Of a stretch of 12,381 bases of DNA, positions 1 to 6,213 are shown piece by piece. Source of the DNA: Desulfurivibrio alkaliphilus. GTDB lineage: Bacteria; Desulfobacterota; Desulfobulbia; Desulfobulbales; Desulfurivibrionaceae. The stretch spans positions 1 to 12,381 of the forward strand of contig DSDS01000072.1 of assembly GCA_011048585.1 (NCBI GenBank), in the 5' to 3' direction. The position numbers and the translations under genes are program-made. The notes under the pieces were generated by a model that was not told where the DNA came from, did not search any database, and worked only from the letters and a program-made list of their open reading frames with translations. Numbering within the stretch: the stretch's first letter is position 1; each line of letters starts with the position of its first letter.

Positions 1-3
1 GCC

Positions 4-54
4 CCGTCAAGGCCAAGCCCCCTGGCGGGGATGCGCTACGCGCAGCCTTGACGG
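4..54. repeat. Structured inverted repeat (three-way-junction fold)
   Basis: Perfect 10-base arms CCGTCAAGGC (4-13) and GCCTTGACGG (45-54) enclose two further hairpins: CCCC/GGGG around TGGC (19-30) and TGCGC/GCGCA around TAC (32-44). The whole unit would fold as a stem carrying two branches. It lies at the window edge beside mobile-element debris, so it may be a REP-like or small non-autonomous element, or part of an element end that continues outside the window. The core-site bases expected of an integron attC site are not visible. The structure is seen directly; its role is not known. Confidence 0.5.
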
Positions 55-89
55 CCCCGGCCCTCCATGCTCAACCTGAGGGTGGCGAC

Positions 90-118
90 GGCGAGGGAGC
101 GGCTTTGCCGCCCTCGCC
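90..118. repeat. GC-rich hairpin
   Basis: GGCGAGGG (90-97) and CCCTCGCC (111-118) are perfect 8-base complementary arms. Inside them CGGC (100-103) pairs with GCCG (107-110) around a TTT loop, leaving a two-base bulge. No T-run follows on either side, so it is unlikely to be a rho-independent terminator. It falls between the repeat at 4-54 and the transposase scrap, and probably belongs to the same mobile debris. Confidence 0.4.
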
Positions 119-186
119 TTCGGTGGGGCTCTGACTCAGAAGCTGATCATTTTCAAAGAGCTGCTACCCACAAATTCTGCGGACGA

Positions 187-249
187 GTCGAAATTTTCAA
201 CACCGACCAGGGCAGCCAGTTCACCAGCGTAGCCTTTACCGGAGTCCTG
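187..249 (+). mobile_element. IS3-family transposase fragment
   Basis: The translated segment VEIFNTDQGSQFTSVAFTGVL is the signature around the second catalytic aspartate of IS3-family DDE transposases (the NTDQGSQFTS core). Only about 21 codons of homology remain. The first Asp and the catalytic Glu regions, OrfA and the terminal inverted repeats are not visible, so this is a dead remnant. It sits in frame with the ATPase relic that follows, which points to deletion between an inserted IS and its neighbour. Confidence 0.75.
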
Positions 250-717
250 CAAAAAAGAGGCTGCCTGATGGCTTTTAATAATGAAAAATGGCTCATAGCT
301 TATTCCCATGCTCAGGCTGTCCAAACGGTGGGGTCCACCGCAGCCAACGAAGTGATCGAGCAGGCGTTGCGGCGCTCCGTGCCCATGTTTCCGGAACTGG
401 CGGTTCGTGAACTAGTGGCTAACGCCCTGATCCATCAGGACTTGTTCGTGACCGGCGCGGGACCGATGGTGGAGATAAATGAGATGGATAAGGCGGATCG
501 TGTGCGCGCCTGCTACCTCCACGCCTGTCTGAAGTGGGTAATGCGTGACTATTTGACCAACGCTTCGTTGCGGGCACGATTTGGTGTCGAGGAGAAGAAC
601 AAGGCGGCTGTTTCCAGATATATCCGCGAGGCGGTCGAGGATGGGGCGATCAAGCCGTTTGACGAGGGGGCGTCAAGAAAGCTCATGAAGTATGTTCCGT
701 TCTGGGCAAAAGTTTAA

Positions 718-873
718 TTGACGGGTAATTGATGAATCGCCGGGAAAAACCTGAGTAAAAATTTTAAATTATTGATATATAAAGGAATTTTAGTTTTAGG
801 CTAATTGATCGGTAATTGCCCGAAACACGAATTCCGGCGGTGAGCCGGTGCTGATTGAAGAAGGAGTGAAATC
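718..873. other. AT-rich intergenic stretch
   Basis: The 150 bases before the small frameshifted gene are far richer in A and T than the rest of the window, especially 755-800 (TTTAAATTATTGATATATAA). Two similar words, GGGTAATTGAT and TCGGTAATTGC, occur near 724 and 809. A promoter could lie here but no well-spaced pair of boxes stands out. The base composition suggests foreign DNA. Confidence 0.4.
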
Positions 874-1126
874 ATGAGCAAACAGACGATTGATTCCGGC
901 AAGGGCAATAAAGAACGCGACCCCGACCTGGCCATCGCGGACACCCTCTGCCTTTCCCTCTTTAATCTGAAGATTCTGCAGAAGGAGGATTTTCACTGCG
1001 AGATTCCGCAACCCGCCGGAGGAGCGGACCATCATCTACGCCGATGCTCTGGTGGCCCAAGCCTCCATGTACCGGAAGGTGGTCGAGGGCTCACTCCGGG
1101 TCTACCAACCCCTGCTGCTCAAGTAA
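874..1126 (+). pseudogene. Small hypothetical protein, frameshifted
   Basis: An ATG at 874 follows a strong ribosome-binding site, AAGGAG at 861-866, with seven bases of spacing. The first 44 codons (MSKQTIDSGKGNKERDPDLA onward to FHCEI) read as real protein. At about 1003-1007 the sensible frame shifts by one base. The continuation RNPPEERTIIYADALVAQ... VEGSLRVYQPLLLK ends at TAA 1124-1126. Joined, this gives an 83-residue, probably helical, soluble protein. One extra base near 1006 (GATTCCGC where GATTCGC would restore the frame) explains the break; without it the first frame runs on as non-protein-like sequence to 1137. I do not recognise the family. It stops 20 bases before the first of two CRISPR-like repeats, so a link with that locus is possible but unproven. 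It could be a true mutation, a sequencing error or a programmed shift. Confidence 0.5.
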
Positions 1127-1146
1127 GCTGGCCATGAACACGGTGG

Positions 1147-1255
1147 GACCGAACTGACCTGATTTCAGGAGGAATTACGACAGGACCGTTGTAAAACGGT
1201 CCTTCACGGGGTAGATTGACCGAACTGACCTGATTTCAGAAGGGATTACGACAGG
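1147..1255. CRISPR. Possible relict two-repeat CRISPR array
   Basis: Two direct repeats lie at 1147-1184 and 1218-1255, 38 bases each with two mismatches, and recur with a 71-base period. If the repeat is taken as 35 bases it ends in ATTACGAC, similar in form to the 8-base 3' tag (ATTGAAAC-like) of many CRISPR repeats, and the intervening spacer is 36 bases. An imperfect internal dyad (CTGA TT TCAG) is present. No cas gene lies in the window. The spacer contains a perfect 9-base hairpin, which is unusual for a spacer and leaves a hairpin flanked by ordinary direct repeats, such as a small transposon relic, as the alternative. A shorter degenerate look-alike ends at 1292. Confidence 0.4.
1182..1203. 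repeat. Perfect 9-bp hairpin between the direct repeats
   Basis: AGGACCGTT (1182-1190) and AACGGTCCT (1195-1203) are exact reverse complements around the loop GTAA. It sits exactly at the start of the interval between the two direct repeats. No T-run follows on either strand, so a terminator is unlikely. It may be a protospacer copied from a phage or plasmid terminator or operator, or a structural part of a non-CRISPR element. Confidence 0.6.
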
Positions 1256-1418
1256 CAGAAGTTTTCGTCAAATTGCCCTGAAATTTCACGACAAGGACGC
1301 GGTGCGTTCCTCGGTGGCTCGGCGTTTGGAGTTGCCGCAAGCCGCATCAGCCGGGACTCAAAAAGGGGGTTCTGAAGGTCAGGTATTCGCCCGCAACCTC
1401 TTTCGCAAGGGGAACTCC

Positions 1419-2588
1419 ATGAAAATCGCCATTGCCGGAACCGGGTACGTTGGCCTTTCCAACGCGGTGCTGCTGGCTCGCCACCATGAGGTGGCGGCGC
1501 TGGATATCATCCCCGAAAAGATCGGAATGCTGCGCCGTCGGCAGTCGCCGATCATCGACCCCGAGCTGGAGCAGTATCTGCGCGATGAGCCGCTGAATCT
1601 GCATCCCACCCTGGACAAGGAAGAGGCCTATGCCGGGGCCGATTTCATCATCATCGCCACCCCCACCAACTACGACCCGGAAACCAACTGCTTCAATACC
1701 TCCTCGGTGGAGGCGGTTATCCGGGATGCCCTGGCCATCAACCCCCGGGCCTTGCTGGTGATCAAGTCCACGGTGCCGGTGGGTTATACCGTTGCGACCC
1801 GGCGGCGGTTCAACTGCGACAACCTGATCTTTTCCCCCGAATTTCTCCGGGAGGGGAGGGCGTTGTACGACAACCTCCATCCCTCGCGGATTGTGGTGGG
1901 CGGGCGTTCCTCCCAGGCGGCGGCCTTTGCCGAGCTGTTGCGGCAGGGGGCGCTCAAACCCGAGGTGCCGGTGCTGCTGACCGGCTCCACCGAGGCCGAG
2001 GCGATCAAGCTTTTCGCCAACGCCTACCTGGCCCTGCGGGTGGCCTACTTCAACGAGTTGGACACCTACGCCGCCGTCCACGGCCTGGATCCCCGTCAGA
2101 TTATCGACGGGGTTTGCCTGGATCCCCGGATCGGCTCCCACTACAACAACCCCTCCTTTGGTTTCGGCGGCTACTGCCTGCCCAAGGACACCAAGCAGCT
2201 TTTGGCCAACTACCGGGATGTTCCCCAGAACATCATCCGGGCCATTGTCGAGGCCAATGTTACCCGCAAGGATTTTATCGCCGAAAGCATTTGGCGCCGC
2301 AACCCCCAGGTGGTGGGGATATACCGCCTGATCATGAAGGCCGGTTCCGATAACTACCGCGATTCCAGTGTCCAGGGGGTGATGAAGCGGCTCAAGGCCA
2401 AGGGGATCGAGGTGATCGTTTACGAGCCGGTTCTCTCCGAGGCGGAGTTTTTCCGCTCCCCGGTAATCAACGACCTGGCCGAGTTCAAGGCCCGGGCCGA
2501 CCTCATAGTCGCCAACCGAATCACCCCCGAGCTGCGGGATGTAACCGCCAAGGTCTATTCACGGGATCTCTTCGGCGGCGATCTTTAA
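1419..2588 (+). CDS. ugd: UDP-glucose 6-dehydrogenase
   Basis: This cytoplasmic enzyme oxidises UDP-glucose to UDP-glucuronate with two NAD+, supplying precursors for capsule, exopolysaccharide or lipid A modification. The 389-residue length matches the short enterobacterial-type Ugd. The N-terminal Rossmann fold begins at once with GTGYVGL (residues 7-13). STVPVG (117-122) and SPEFLREG (139-146) are typical of the family, EAIKLFAN (194-201) carries the conserved lysine, and GFGGYCLPKD (248-257) carries the catalytic Cys253. The C-terminal UDP-binding domain (about 295-389) is complete. The frame is open upstream to 1302, but the family starts at MKIAIAGTGY, and the ATG at 1419 follows AAGGGGA at about 1407-1413. 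It stands alone between gene relics with no polysaccharide genes beside it, suggesting import or a remnant of a larger cluster. No clear promoter or terminator is visible. Confidence 0.95.
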   Translation: MKIAIAGTGYVGLSNAVLLARHHEVAALDIIPEKIGMLRRRQSPIIDPELEQYLRDEPLNLHPTLDKEEAYAGADFIIIATPTNYDPETNCFNTSSVEAVIRDALAINPRALLVIKSTVPVGYTVATRRRFNCDNLIFSPEFLREGRALYDNLHPSRIVVGGRSSQAAAFAELLRQGALKPEVPVLLTGSTEAEAIKLFANAYLALRVAYFNELDTYAAVHGLDPRQIIDGVCLDPRIGSHYNNPSFGFGGYCLPKDTKQLLANYRDVPQNIIRAIVEANVTRKDFIAESIWRRNPQVVGIYRLIMKAGSDNYRDSSVQGVMKRLKAKGIEVIVYEPVLSEAEFFRSPVINDLAEFKARADLIVANRITPELRDVTAKVYSRDLFGGDL

Positions 2589-2613
2589 CTTCCCACGCAT
2601 TAACTTCCCCACG
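2585..2613. repeat. Short tandem near-duplication over the ugd stop
   Basis: TTAACTTCCCACG (2585-2597) is followed by TTAACTTCCCCACG (2600-2613), differing by one base in length. The first copy includes the ugd stop codon TAA at 2586-2588. It marks the seam between ugd and the minus-strand relic and may be a microhomology or duplication scar. It could also be chance. Confidence 0.45.
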
Positions 2614-2902
2614 ACCGCAGTCGTTGTTGATATCGTTGATCAGATGGAGGGGGTCGCCGTCGGCGTCCAGCACCTGCCATTTAACCACCGGGGTGGCGCC
2701 GTAAACCGCGTTCTCCACGCTGACCAGCTCAAAGGAGCAATCCTCGCGCCGGGCCCGCAACTGCTCCAGACGTGTGCTGACGCCGTGATACTCGTCGGCA
2801 ACCTCCTGGAAGGCAAGGCCGCCGCCGCGCTGGCATCCTTACGGTTCCAGCTGCTGTCCGCCGCCCGCGGTCGCCTCCGAGGCCGCCTGTTTGGGTTGCC
2901 AT
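2606..2902 (-). pseudogene. Minus-strand relic of an unidentified gene
   Basis: Between ugd and the methyltransferase gene the minus strand carries protein-like sequence without an intact gene. One frame, open from just after a TAA at 2839-2841, reads GLAFQEVADEYHGVSTRLEQ, then LRARREDCSFELVSVENAVY and TPVVKWQVLDADGDPLHLIN, up to about 2610. There it meets the ugd end and becomes nonsense. A candidate start ATG at 2902 (MATQTGGLGGDRGRRTAAGT) lies in another frame, so at least one frameshift near 2830-2840 would be needed. The plus-strand frame opposite it has the look of antisense to true coding sequence. I do not recognise the family; the segment looks soluble and partly helical. The 3' end seems cut off by the ugd junction. 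Confidence 0.35.
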
Positions 2903-3026
2903 GATCCCCATTCCGCTGGTAAACTGATGCTGCCTGCGGTAGAATGAAGCTTCGCGAGGTAAGTTGTCCTGCCTTAACCCGGGTAGGGCGGATCAATTTG
3001 GAGGCGGGGCGGTAATTGGAGTAACC

Positions 3027-3623
3027 GTGGAAAAAGACGTGAAAAGAAGATCAGGCCATCCGGGCGGGCGCGCCAATCTGGTCTTTCTGCAGGGCTTTCT
3101 CCGCCATCCCGAGCAGGTGGCCTCCATCATCCCCAGCTCCCGTTTTCTGGAGCGGCGCCTGATTGAATGGGCCGGAATCAACGAGGCCGGGGTGGTGGTG
3201 GAACTGGGTCCCGGCACCGGCGGCACCACCCGGGCGATCCTGGAGGCCCTGGGCTCTGAAGCCCGCCTGCTCAGTATCGAGATCACCCCCGAATTTGTCA
3301 ACCTGCTGCAAACCCATCCCGACCCCCGCCTGATTGTGCATCTGGGCAGCGCCGAGCATATTCGGTCCTCCCTGGCCCGGTACGGCCTGGGGGCGCCCCA
3401 GGTGGTGGTTTCCGGAATTCCCTTCTCCACCATGCCCCTTGCCCTGGGACGCCGGATCATCGGCGAGGTTTGGAAATCCCTGCCGCCGGGGGGCTGTTTC
3501 GTCGCTTATCAGGTGCGGGACCGGGTGGCCACCCTGGGGCGTCGGCTGCTGGGCAAGCCGGAGGTGGAGATCGAGCTGCTCAATGTGCCGCCCATGCGCC
3601 TTTTCCGCTGGCGCAAAACCTGA
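3027..3623 (+). CDS. SAM-dependent methyltransferase, phospholipid N-methyltransferase/KsgA-like
   Basis: A 198-residue class I methyltransferase. ANLVFLQGFLRHPEQVASI and PSSRFLERRL (about 16-45) form the family's N-terminal helix region. VVELGPGTGGTT (57-68) is the SAM-binding motif I, SIEIT (83-87) the acidic motif II end, and VVVSGIPFSTMP (126-137) the motif IV region. This pattern is shared by PmtA-type phosphatidylethanolamine N-methyltransferases and KsgA-like enzymes; the short length and SGIPFS favour the former. The substrate is not proven, so methylation of a membrane phospholipid is an inference. I chose the GTG at 3027 because TTGGAG (3016-3021) lies five bases ahead; an in-frame upstream start at 2964 has no comparable site and adds non-conserved residues. 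It is followed 11 bases later by a membrane-protein gene, most likely co-transcribed. Confidence 0.8.
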   Translation: MEKDVKRRSGHPGGRANLVFLQGFLRHPEQVASIIPSSRFLERRLIEWAGINEAGVVVELGPGTGGTTRAILEALGSEARLLSIEITPEFVNLLQTHPDPRLIVHLGSAEHIRSSLARYGLGAPQVVVSGIPFSTMPLALGRRIIGEVWKSLPPGGCFVAYQVRDRVATLGRRLLGKPEVEIELLNVPPMRLFRWRKT

Positions 3624-3634
3624 AAGAGGCCGCC

Positions 3635-4690
3635 ATGCTCGCCATGCTCCGGCTGTGGCACCGCCGCTACTTTAGTGACCCCCAGGCGATTATTCTGACC
3701 TTTCTGCTGCTGCTGGGGTTCGCGGTGATGCTTTTTTTCGGGCGGATGCTGGCCCCGCTGCTCACCGCCATCATCATCGCCTATCTGCTGGAGGGGCCCA
3801 TCGCCTGGATGGAGAAGCGGGGGATCGGGCGGATCATCGGGGTCAGCCTGGTGCTGCTGCTCTTCTGCCTTTTTGTGCTGATCGGCTCCCTGGCGGTTTT
3901 CCCCCGGCTCTGGAGCCAGGTCGGGGAACTGGTCAGGGAACTACCCCTCTATCTCACCCAGGGGCAGCAGGCGCTGCTCAACCTGCCGGAGCGCTACCCC
4001 ATTATCACCGAGGAACAGGTTCGGGAGCTGGTCGGCGCTCTGCGGGCCCAGGTGGGCAATCTCGGCCAGCGTGTGCTGGCCATCTCCCTGGCCTCGGTGA
4101 CCAACGTCATCACCCTGCTGGTCTATCTGGTGCTGGTCCCTTTTCTGGTCTTCTTTCTGCTCAAGGATAAGGAGCTGATCCTGGGCTGGATCAGCCTGCG
4201 CCTGCCCAAGGAGCGGCGGGTAGCCAGCGATCTCTGGCGGGATCTCGATCTGCAGATGGGTAACTATGTGCGGGGCAAATTCTGGGAGATCCTGATTGTC
4301 GGGGCGGTGGCTTATCTCTGCTTTGTTTTGTTCCGGGTCGAATACGCCCTGCTGCTGGCCACCCTGACCGGGCTGTCGGTGCTGATTCCTTACGTGGGGG
4401 CGGTGGTGGTTACCCTGCCGGTGGCCCTGATCGGTTATTTTCAATGGGGGCTCGGCAGTGACCTGGCCTGGCTGCTGCTGGCCTACGCCGTGATCCAGGG
4501 CCTGGACGGCAATGTTCTGAATCCGCTGCTCTTCGCCAGGGTGGTAAATCTCCACCCGGTGGCGATTATCGTCGCCATCTTGATTTTCGGCGGCCTCTGG
4601 GGTTTTTGGGGCATCTTCTTCGCCATTCCCTTGGCCACCCTGGTCAACGCCGTGCTGATCTCCTGGCCCCGCACGCCGGAGGAAAAATAG
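3635..4690 (+). CDS. AI-2E family transporter (PerM/YhhT-like membrane protein)
   Basis: A 351-residue polytopic inner-membrane protein of PF01594, a family of exporters and ion antiporters often named after E. coli TqsA. The topology is typical. Two N-terminal helices (about 17-55) and a third (67-89) come first. A soluble amphipathic stretch follows (about 90-150) containing LPERYPIITEEQVRELV. Helices follow at about 155-176 and 217-268 with IPYVGAVVVTLPVALIGY. The C-terminal signature IQGLDGNVLNPLLFARVVNL (about 287-306) is followed by FGGLWGFWGIFFAIPLATLV (318-337). The start ATG at 3635 follows AGAGG at 3625-3629, five bases away; a second ATG nine bases later is possible. Its substrate cannot be predicted. 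It ends the methyltransferase operon just before a strong terminator. Confidence 0.9.
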   Translation: MLAMLRLWHRRYFSDPQAIILTFLLLLGFAVMLFFGRMLAPLLTAIIIAYLLEGPIAWMEKRGIGRIIGVSLVLLLFCLFVLIGSLAVFPRLWSQVGELVRELPLYLTQGQQALLNLPERYPIITEEQVRELVGALRAQVGNLGQRVLAISLASVTNVITLLVYLVLVPFLVFFLLKDKELILGWISLRLPKERRVASDLWRDLDLQMGNYVRGKFWEILIVGAVAYLCFVLFRVEYALLLATLTGLSVLIPYVGAVVVTLPVALIGYFQWGLGSDLAWLLLAYAVIQGLDGNVLNPLLFARVVNLHPVAIIVAILIFGGLWGFWGIFFAIPLATLVNAVLISWPRTPEEK

Positions 4691-4717
4691 ATCTGTAGCC
4701 GTTTTACCCATTTTGCA

Positions 4718-4766
4718 AACCAAAAAGGGGAATCGGGCACTGGCCTGATTCCCCTTGGTTTTTTTT
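4718..4766. terminator. Bidirectional rho-independent terminator
   Basis: AAGGGGAATC (4725-4734) pairs perfectly with GATTCCCCTT (4747-4756). AACC (4718-4721) pairs with GGTT (4757-4760) across a three-A bulge. A run of eight T (4759-4766) follows on the plus strand, ending the methyltransferase/AI-2E operon. On the minus strand the complement of the A-run (4722-4726) supplies five T, so it should also stop transcription coming out of the tRNA gene. Confidence 0.9.
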
Positions 4767-4768
4767 GC

Positions 4769-4845
4769 TGGCGCACCCGGCACGATTCGAACGTGCGACC
4801 TACGGATTCGTAGTCCGGTACTCTATCCAGCTGAGCTACGGGTGC
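4769..4845 (-). tRNA. tRNA-Arg (anticodon ACG)
   Basis: Read on the minus strand, the 77-base gene folds as a full cloverleaf. The acceptor stem is GCACCCG/CGGGTGC (4839-4845 with 4773-4779), the discriminator is G, and CCA is encoded (4769-4771). The D arm is GCTC/GAGT, and the anticodon loop CTACGAA has ACG at plus-strand 4809-4811. The T arm is GCACG-TTCGAAT-CGTGC. The anticodon stem CCGGA/TCCGT has one mismatch at the 27-43 pair, which tRNAs tolerate. ACG is presumably deaminated to ICG to read CGU, CGC and CGA. The gene begins 20 bases after the stop of the mechanosensitive channel gene and may be processed from the same transcript. No second copy of its 3' end, as an integration site would leave, was seen here. 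Confidence 0.97.
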
Positions 4846-4865
4846 GTTGATCAAACGAAACCGGT

Positions 4866-6188
4866 TTATACCCGGTTTTGCCCGGTGGGGCAACCGGAAA
4901 CTTTTACTGCCCCAGGGGGGCCGGTTGCGGTCGGGGTCGCGATTGGCTGCCAGGCGCGCAGGTCAAAACCCGAAGGGTACTGGAAGACCCGCAGGCCGAA
5001 GTGAGGCAGGGCGGCCAGCAGGTGATCGAAGATATCGGCCTGGATCCCTTCGTAGTTGGCCCAGACCTGATCCCGGCTGAAAACGTAGATCTCCAGGGGC
5101 AGGCCCTGGGGGGTGGGCTGGAGGTGACGAACCAGAAAGGTCATCTCCTGGTGGATCTTGGGGTGTTGGCGCAGGTAGGCGATTACGTAGGCCCGGAACA
5201 CCCCGATATTGGTCTGGTGGCGTCCGTTGACTATGTTTTCCGGGATGCGGCAATGGTTGGCGTTGTAGGCGGCGATCTCCCGTTCCTTGGCTGCCAGGTA
5301 GTCGGTGAGCAGTTCGATCTTATGGAACTGCTCCAGCATTTCCGGGGAGCAGTAGCTGATGGAGTTCATGTCGATATAGATAGCCCGCTTGATCCGCCGG
5401 CCGCCCGATTCGCTCATCCCCCGCCAGTTTTTGAAGGCGTCGGAGACCAGGGCGTAGGTGGGGATGGTGGCGATGGTCCGGTCCCAGTTCTGGACCTTGA
5501 CGGTGTGGATGGTCACGTCGATCACGTCGCCGTCGGCCCCGTATTTGGGCATCTCTATCCAGTCGCCCACCCGGACCATGTCGTGGGCCGAGAGCTGGAT
5601 GCCGGCCACGAAACCCAGAATGGTGTCCTTGAAGATCAGTAGAATTACCGCGGTCAGGCCGCCCATCAGGGTCAGCAGACCCCAGGGAGATTTGTCGGTG
5701 ATGATCCCGATGATGAAGATCACGGCCAGGATATAGGCGATGATGGTCAGGGCCTGGGTGTAGCCCTTGACCGGTTTGCCGCGGGTTCCGGGCTTGTCGG
5801 CCAGGATCAGGTTGAGGGCTTGGAGCAGGGCATCCAGGCTGCGAAGGACCACCAGCACGAAGGCGGCCAGCAGCAGGCGGCGCAGAATCTCGCCCAACGG
5901 GTTGGCCTCGGCGGGAAAGAGGATGTCGATGGCGAAATAGAGGAGCGCCACCGGCAGCAGATTGGCCAGGCACCGGAAGAAGCCCTTCTGGGCCAGGATG
6001 TTGTCCCAGGTGATGGAACTTCTGGCCGCCTGGGCCTCCAGGAAGGGGACCAGCCAGCGACGGGCTCCCCAGAAGGTGACGGCGGCCAGGGTCAGAAAGA
6101 AGAGCAGGGCGTAGAGGTGGGTGGTGCCGGCCACCAGGGCTTCGGAAAACCCTTGCCTTTGCAGCCAGGCTTCAATGTGTTGGGGCAT
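4866..6188 (-). CDS. ybdG: YbdG-type (MscS superfamily) mechanosensitive channel
   Basis: A 440-residue inner-membrane channel that should gate on membrane tension or osmotic down-shift. Helices lie at about 24-42, 72-92, 103-130 (part) and 147-164. The MscS pore-lining segment and its entry, LTAVILLIFKDTILGFVAGI, fall at about 178-197. The beta domain follows: VGDWIEMPKYGADGDVIDVT (207-226), then TVKVQNWDRTIATIPTYALV and SDAFKNWRGMSESGGRRIKR, to residue 268. This last block is nearly diagnostic for YbdG rather than MscS or MscK. The C-terminal cytoplasmic region is of family length, with a slightly long proline/threonine-rich tail (about 413-440). The ATG at 6188 follows AAGGTGG (minus strand, 6201-6195) by six bases. 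It lies 25 bases after the RSH gene stop, so the two are probably one operon. Confidence 0.93.
   Translation of the reverse strand: MPQHIEAWLQRQGFSEALVAGTTHLYALLFFLTLAAVTFWGARRWLVPFLEAQAARSSITWDNILAQKGFFRCLANLLPVALLYFAIDILFPAEANPLGEILRRLLLAAFVLVVLRSLDALLQALNLILADKPGTRGKPVKGYTQALTIIAYILAVIFIIGIITDKSPWGLLTLMGGLTAVILLIFKDTILGFVAGIQLSAHDMVRVGDWIEMPKYGADGDVIDVTIHTVKVQNWDRTIATIPTYALVSDAFKNWRGMSESGGRRIKRAIYIDMNSISYCSPEMLEQFHKIELLTDYLAAKEREIAAYNANHCRIPENIVNGRHQTNIGVFRAYVIAYLRQHPKIHQEMTFLVRHLQPTPQGLPLEIYVFSRDQVWANYEGIQADIFDHLLAALPHFGLRVFQYPSGFDLRAWQPIATPTATGPPGAVKVSGCPTGQNRV
4872..4897. other. Hairpin overlapping the 3' end of ybdG
   Basis: TTGCCC (4878-4883) and GGGCAA (4888-4893) pair around GGTG, and the stem is extended by CCGG (4872-4875) with CCGG (4894-4897) across a TT bulge. 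It covers the last codons of the channel gene, just ahead of the tRNA. No T-run follows on the minus strand, so it is more likely a processing or stability element, or incidental, than a terminator. Confidence 0.35.
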
Positions 6189-6213
6189 GATAATCCACCT
6201 TGTTGTTCAATGA

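Larger units (their letters stand above)
67..717 (+). pseudogene. Composite relic: IS3 scrap fused to deleted COG2865-type ATP-binding protein
   Basis: This 216-codon frame is open but chimeric. Residues 1-40 resemble nothing I recognise. Residues 41-61 are a piece of an IS3-family transposase. From residue 94 (base 346) it matches the C-terminal part of COG2865-type ATP-binding regulators: NEVIEQALRR, then PELAVRELVANALIHQD with the N-box of a GHKL-like ATPase (about 109-125), then GAGPMVEI. At residues 137-140 (about base 478) it jumps directly to MDKADRVRACYLHACLK, which in intact family members lies some 60-70 residues further on. The skipped part normally carries the ITNPG-type nucleotide loop. 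The final 75 residues are the family's DNA-binding-like C-terminus and end with a normal stop. The N-terminal AlbA_2 domain is absent. The product, if any, could not bind ATP. Family assignment is from memory of conserved motifs. Confidence 0.7.

Noticed and set aside
4..54. Integron attC site
   Set aside because: The inverted repeat lacks the GTT-containing core sites expected at attC ends, and no integron integrase or cassette row is present.
90..118. Rho-independent terminator at the GC-rich hairpin
   Set aside because: No T-run follows the stem on either strand.
1302..1418. N-terminal extension of ugd from an upstream GTG
   Set aside because: Ugd proteins begin at the Rossmann strand MKIAIAGTGY. 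The extra 39 residues are not conserved-looking, and a ribosome-binding site precedes the ATG at 1419.
3941..4783. Minus-strand frame opposite the AI-2E family gene, running over the terminator and tRNA
   Set aside because: It is Gln/His-rich antisense of a membrane protein and would cross a tRNA gene; no start signal.
4769..4845. tRNA as an integration site for an island
   Set aside because: No integrase gene and no second copy of the tRNA 3' end is visible in the window.
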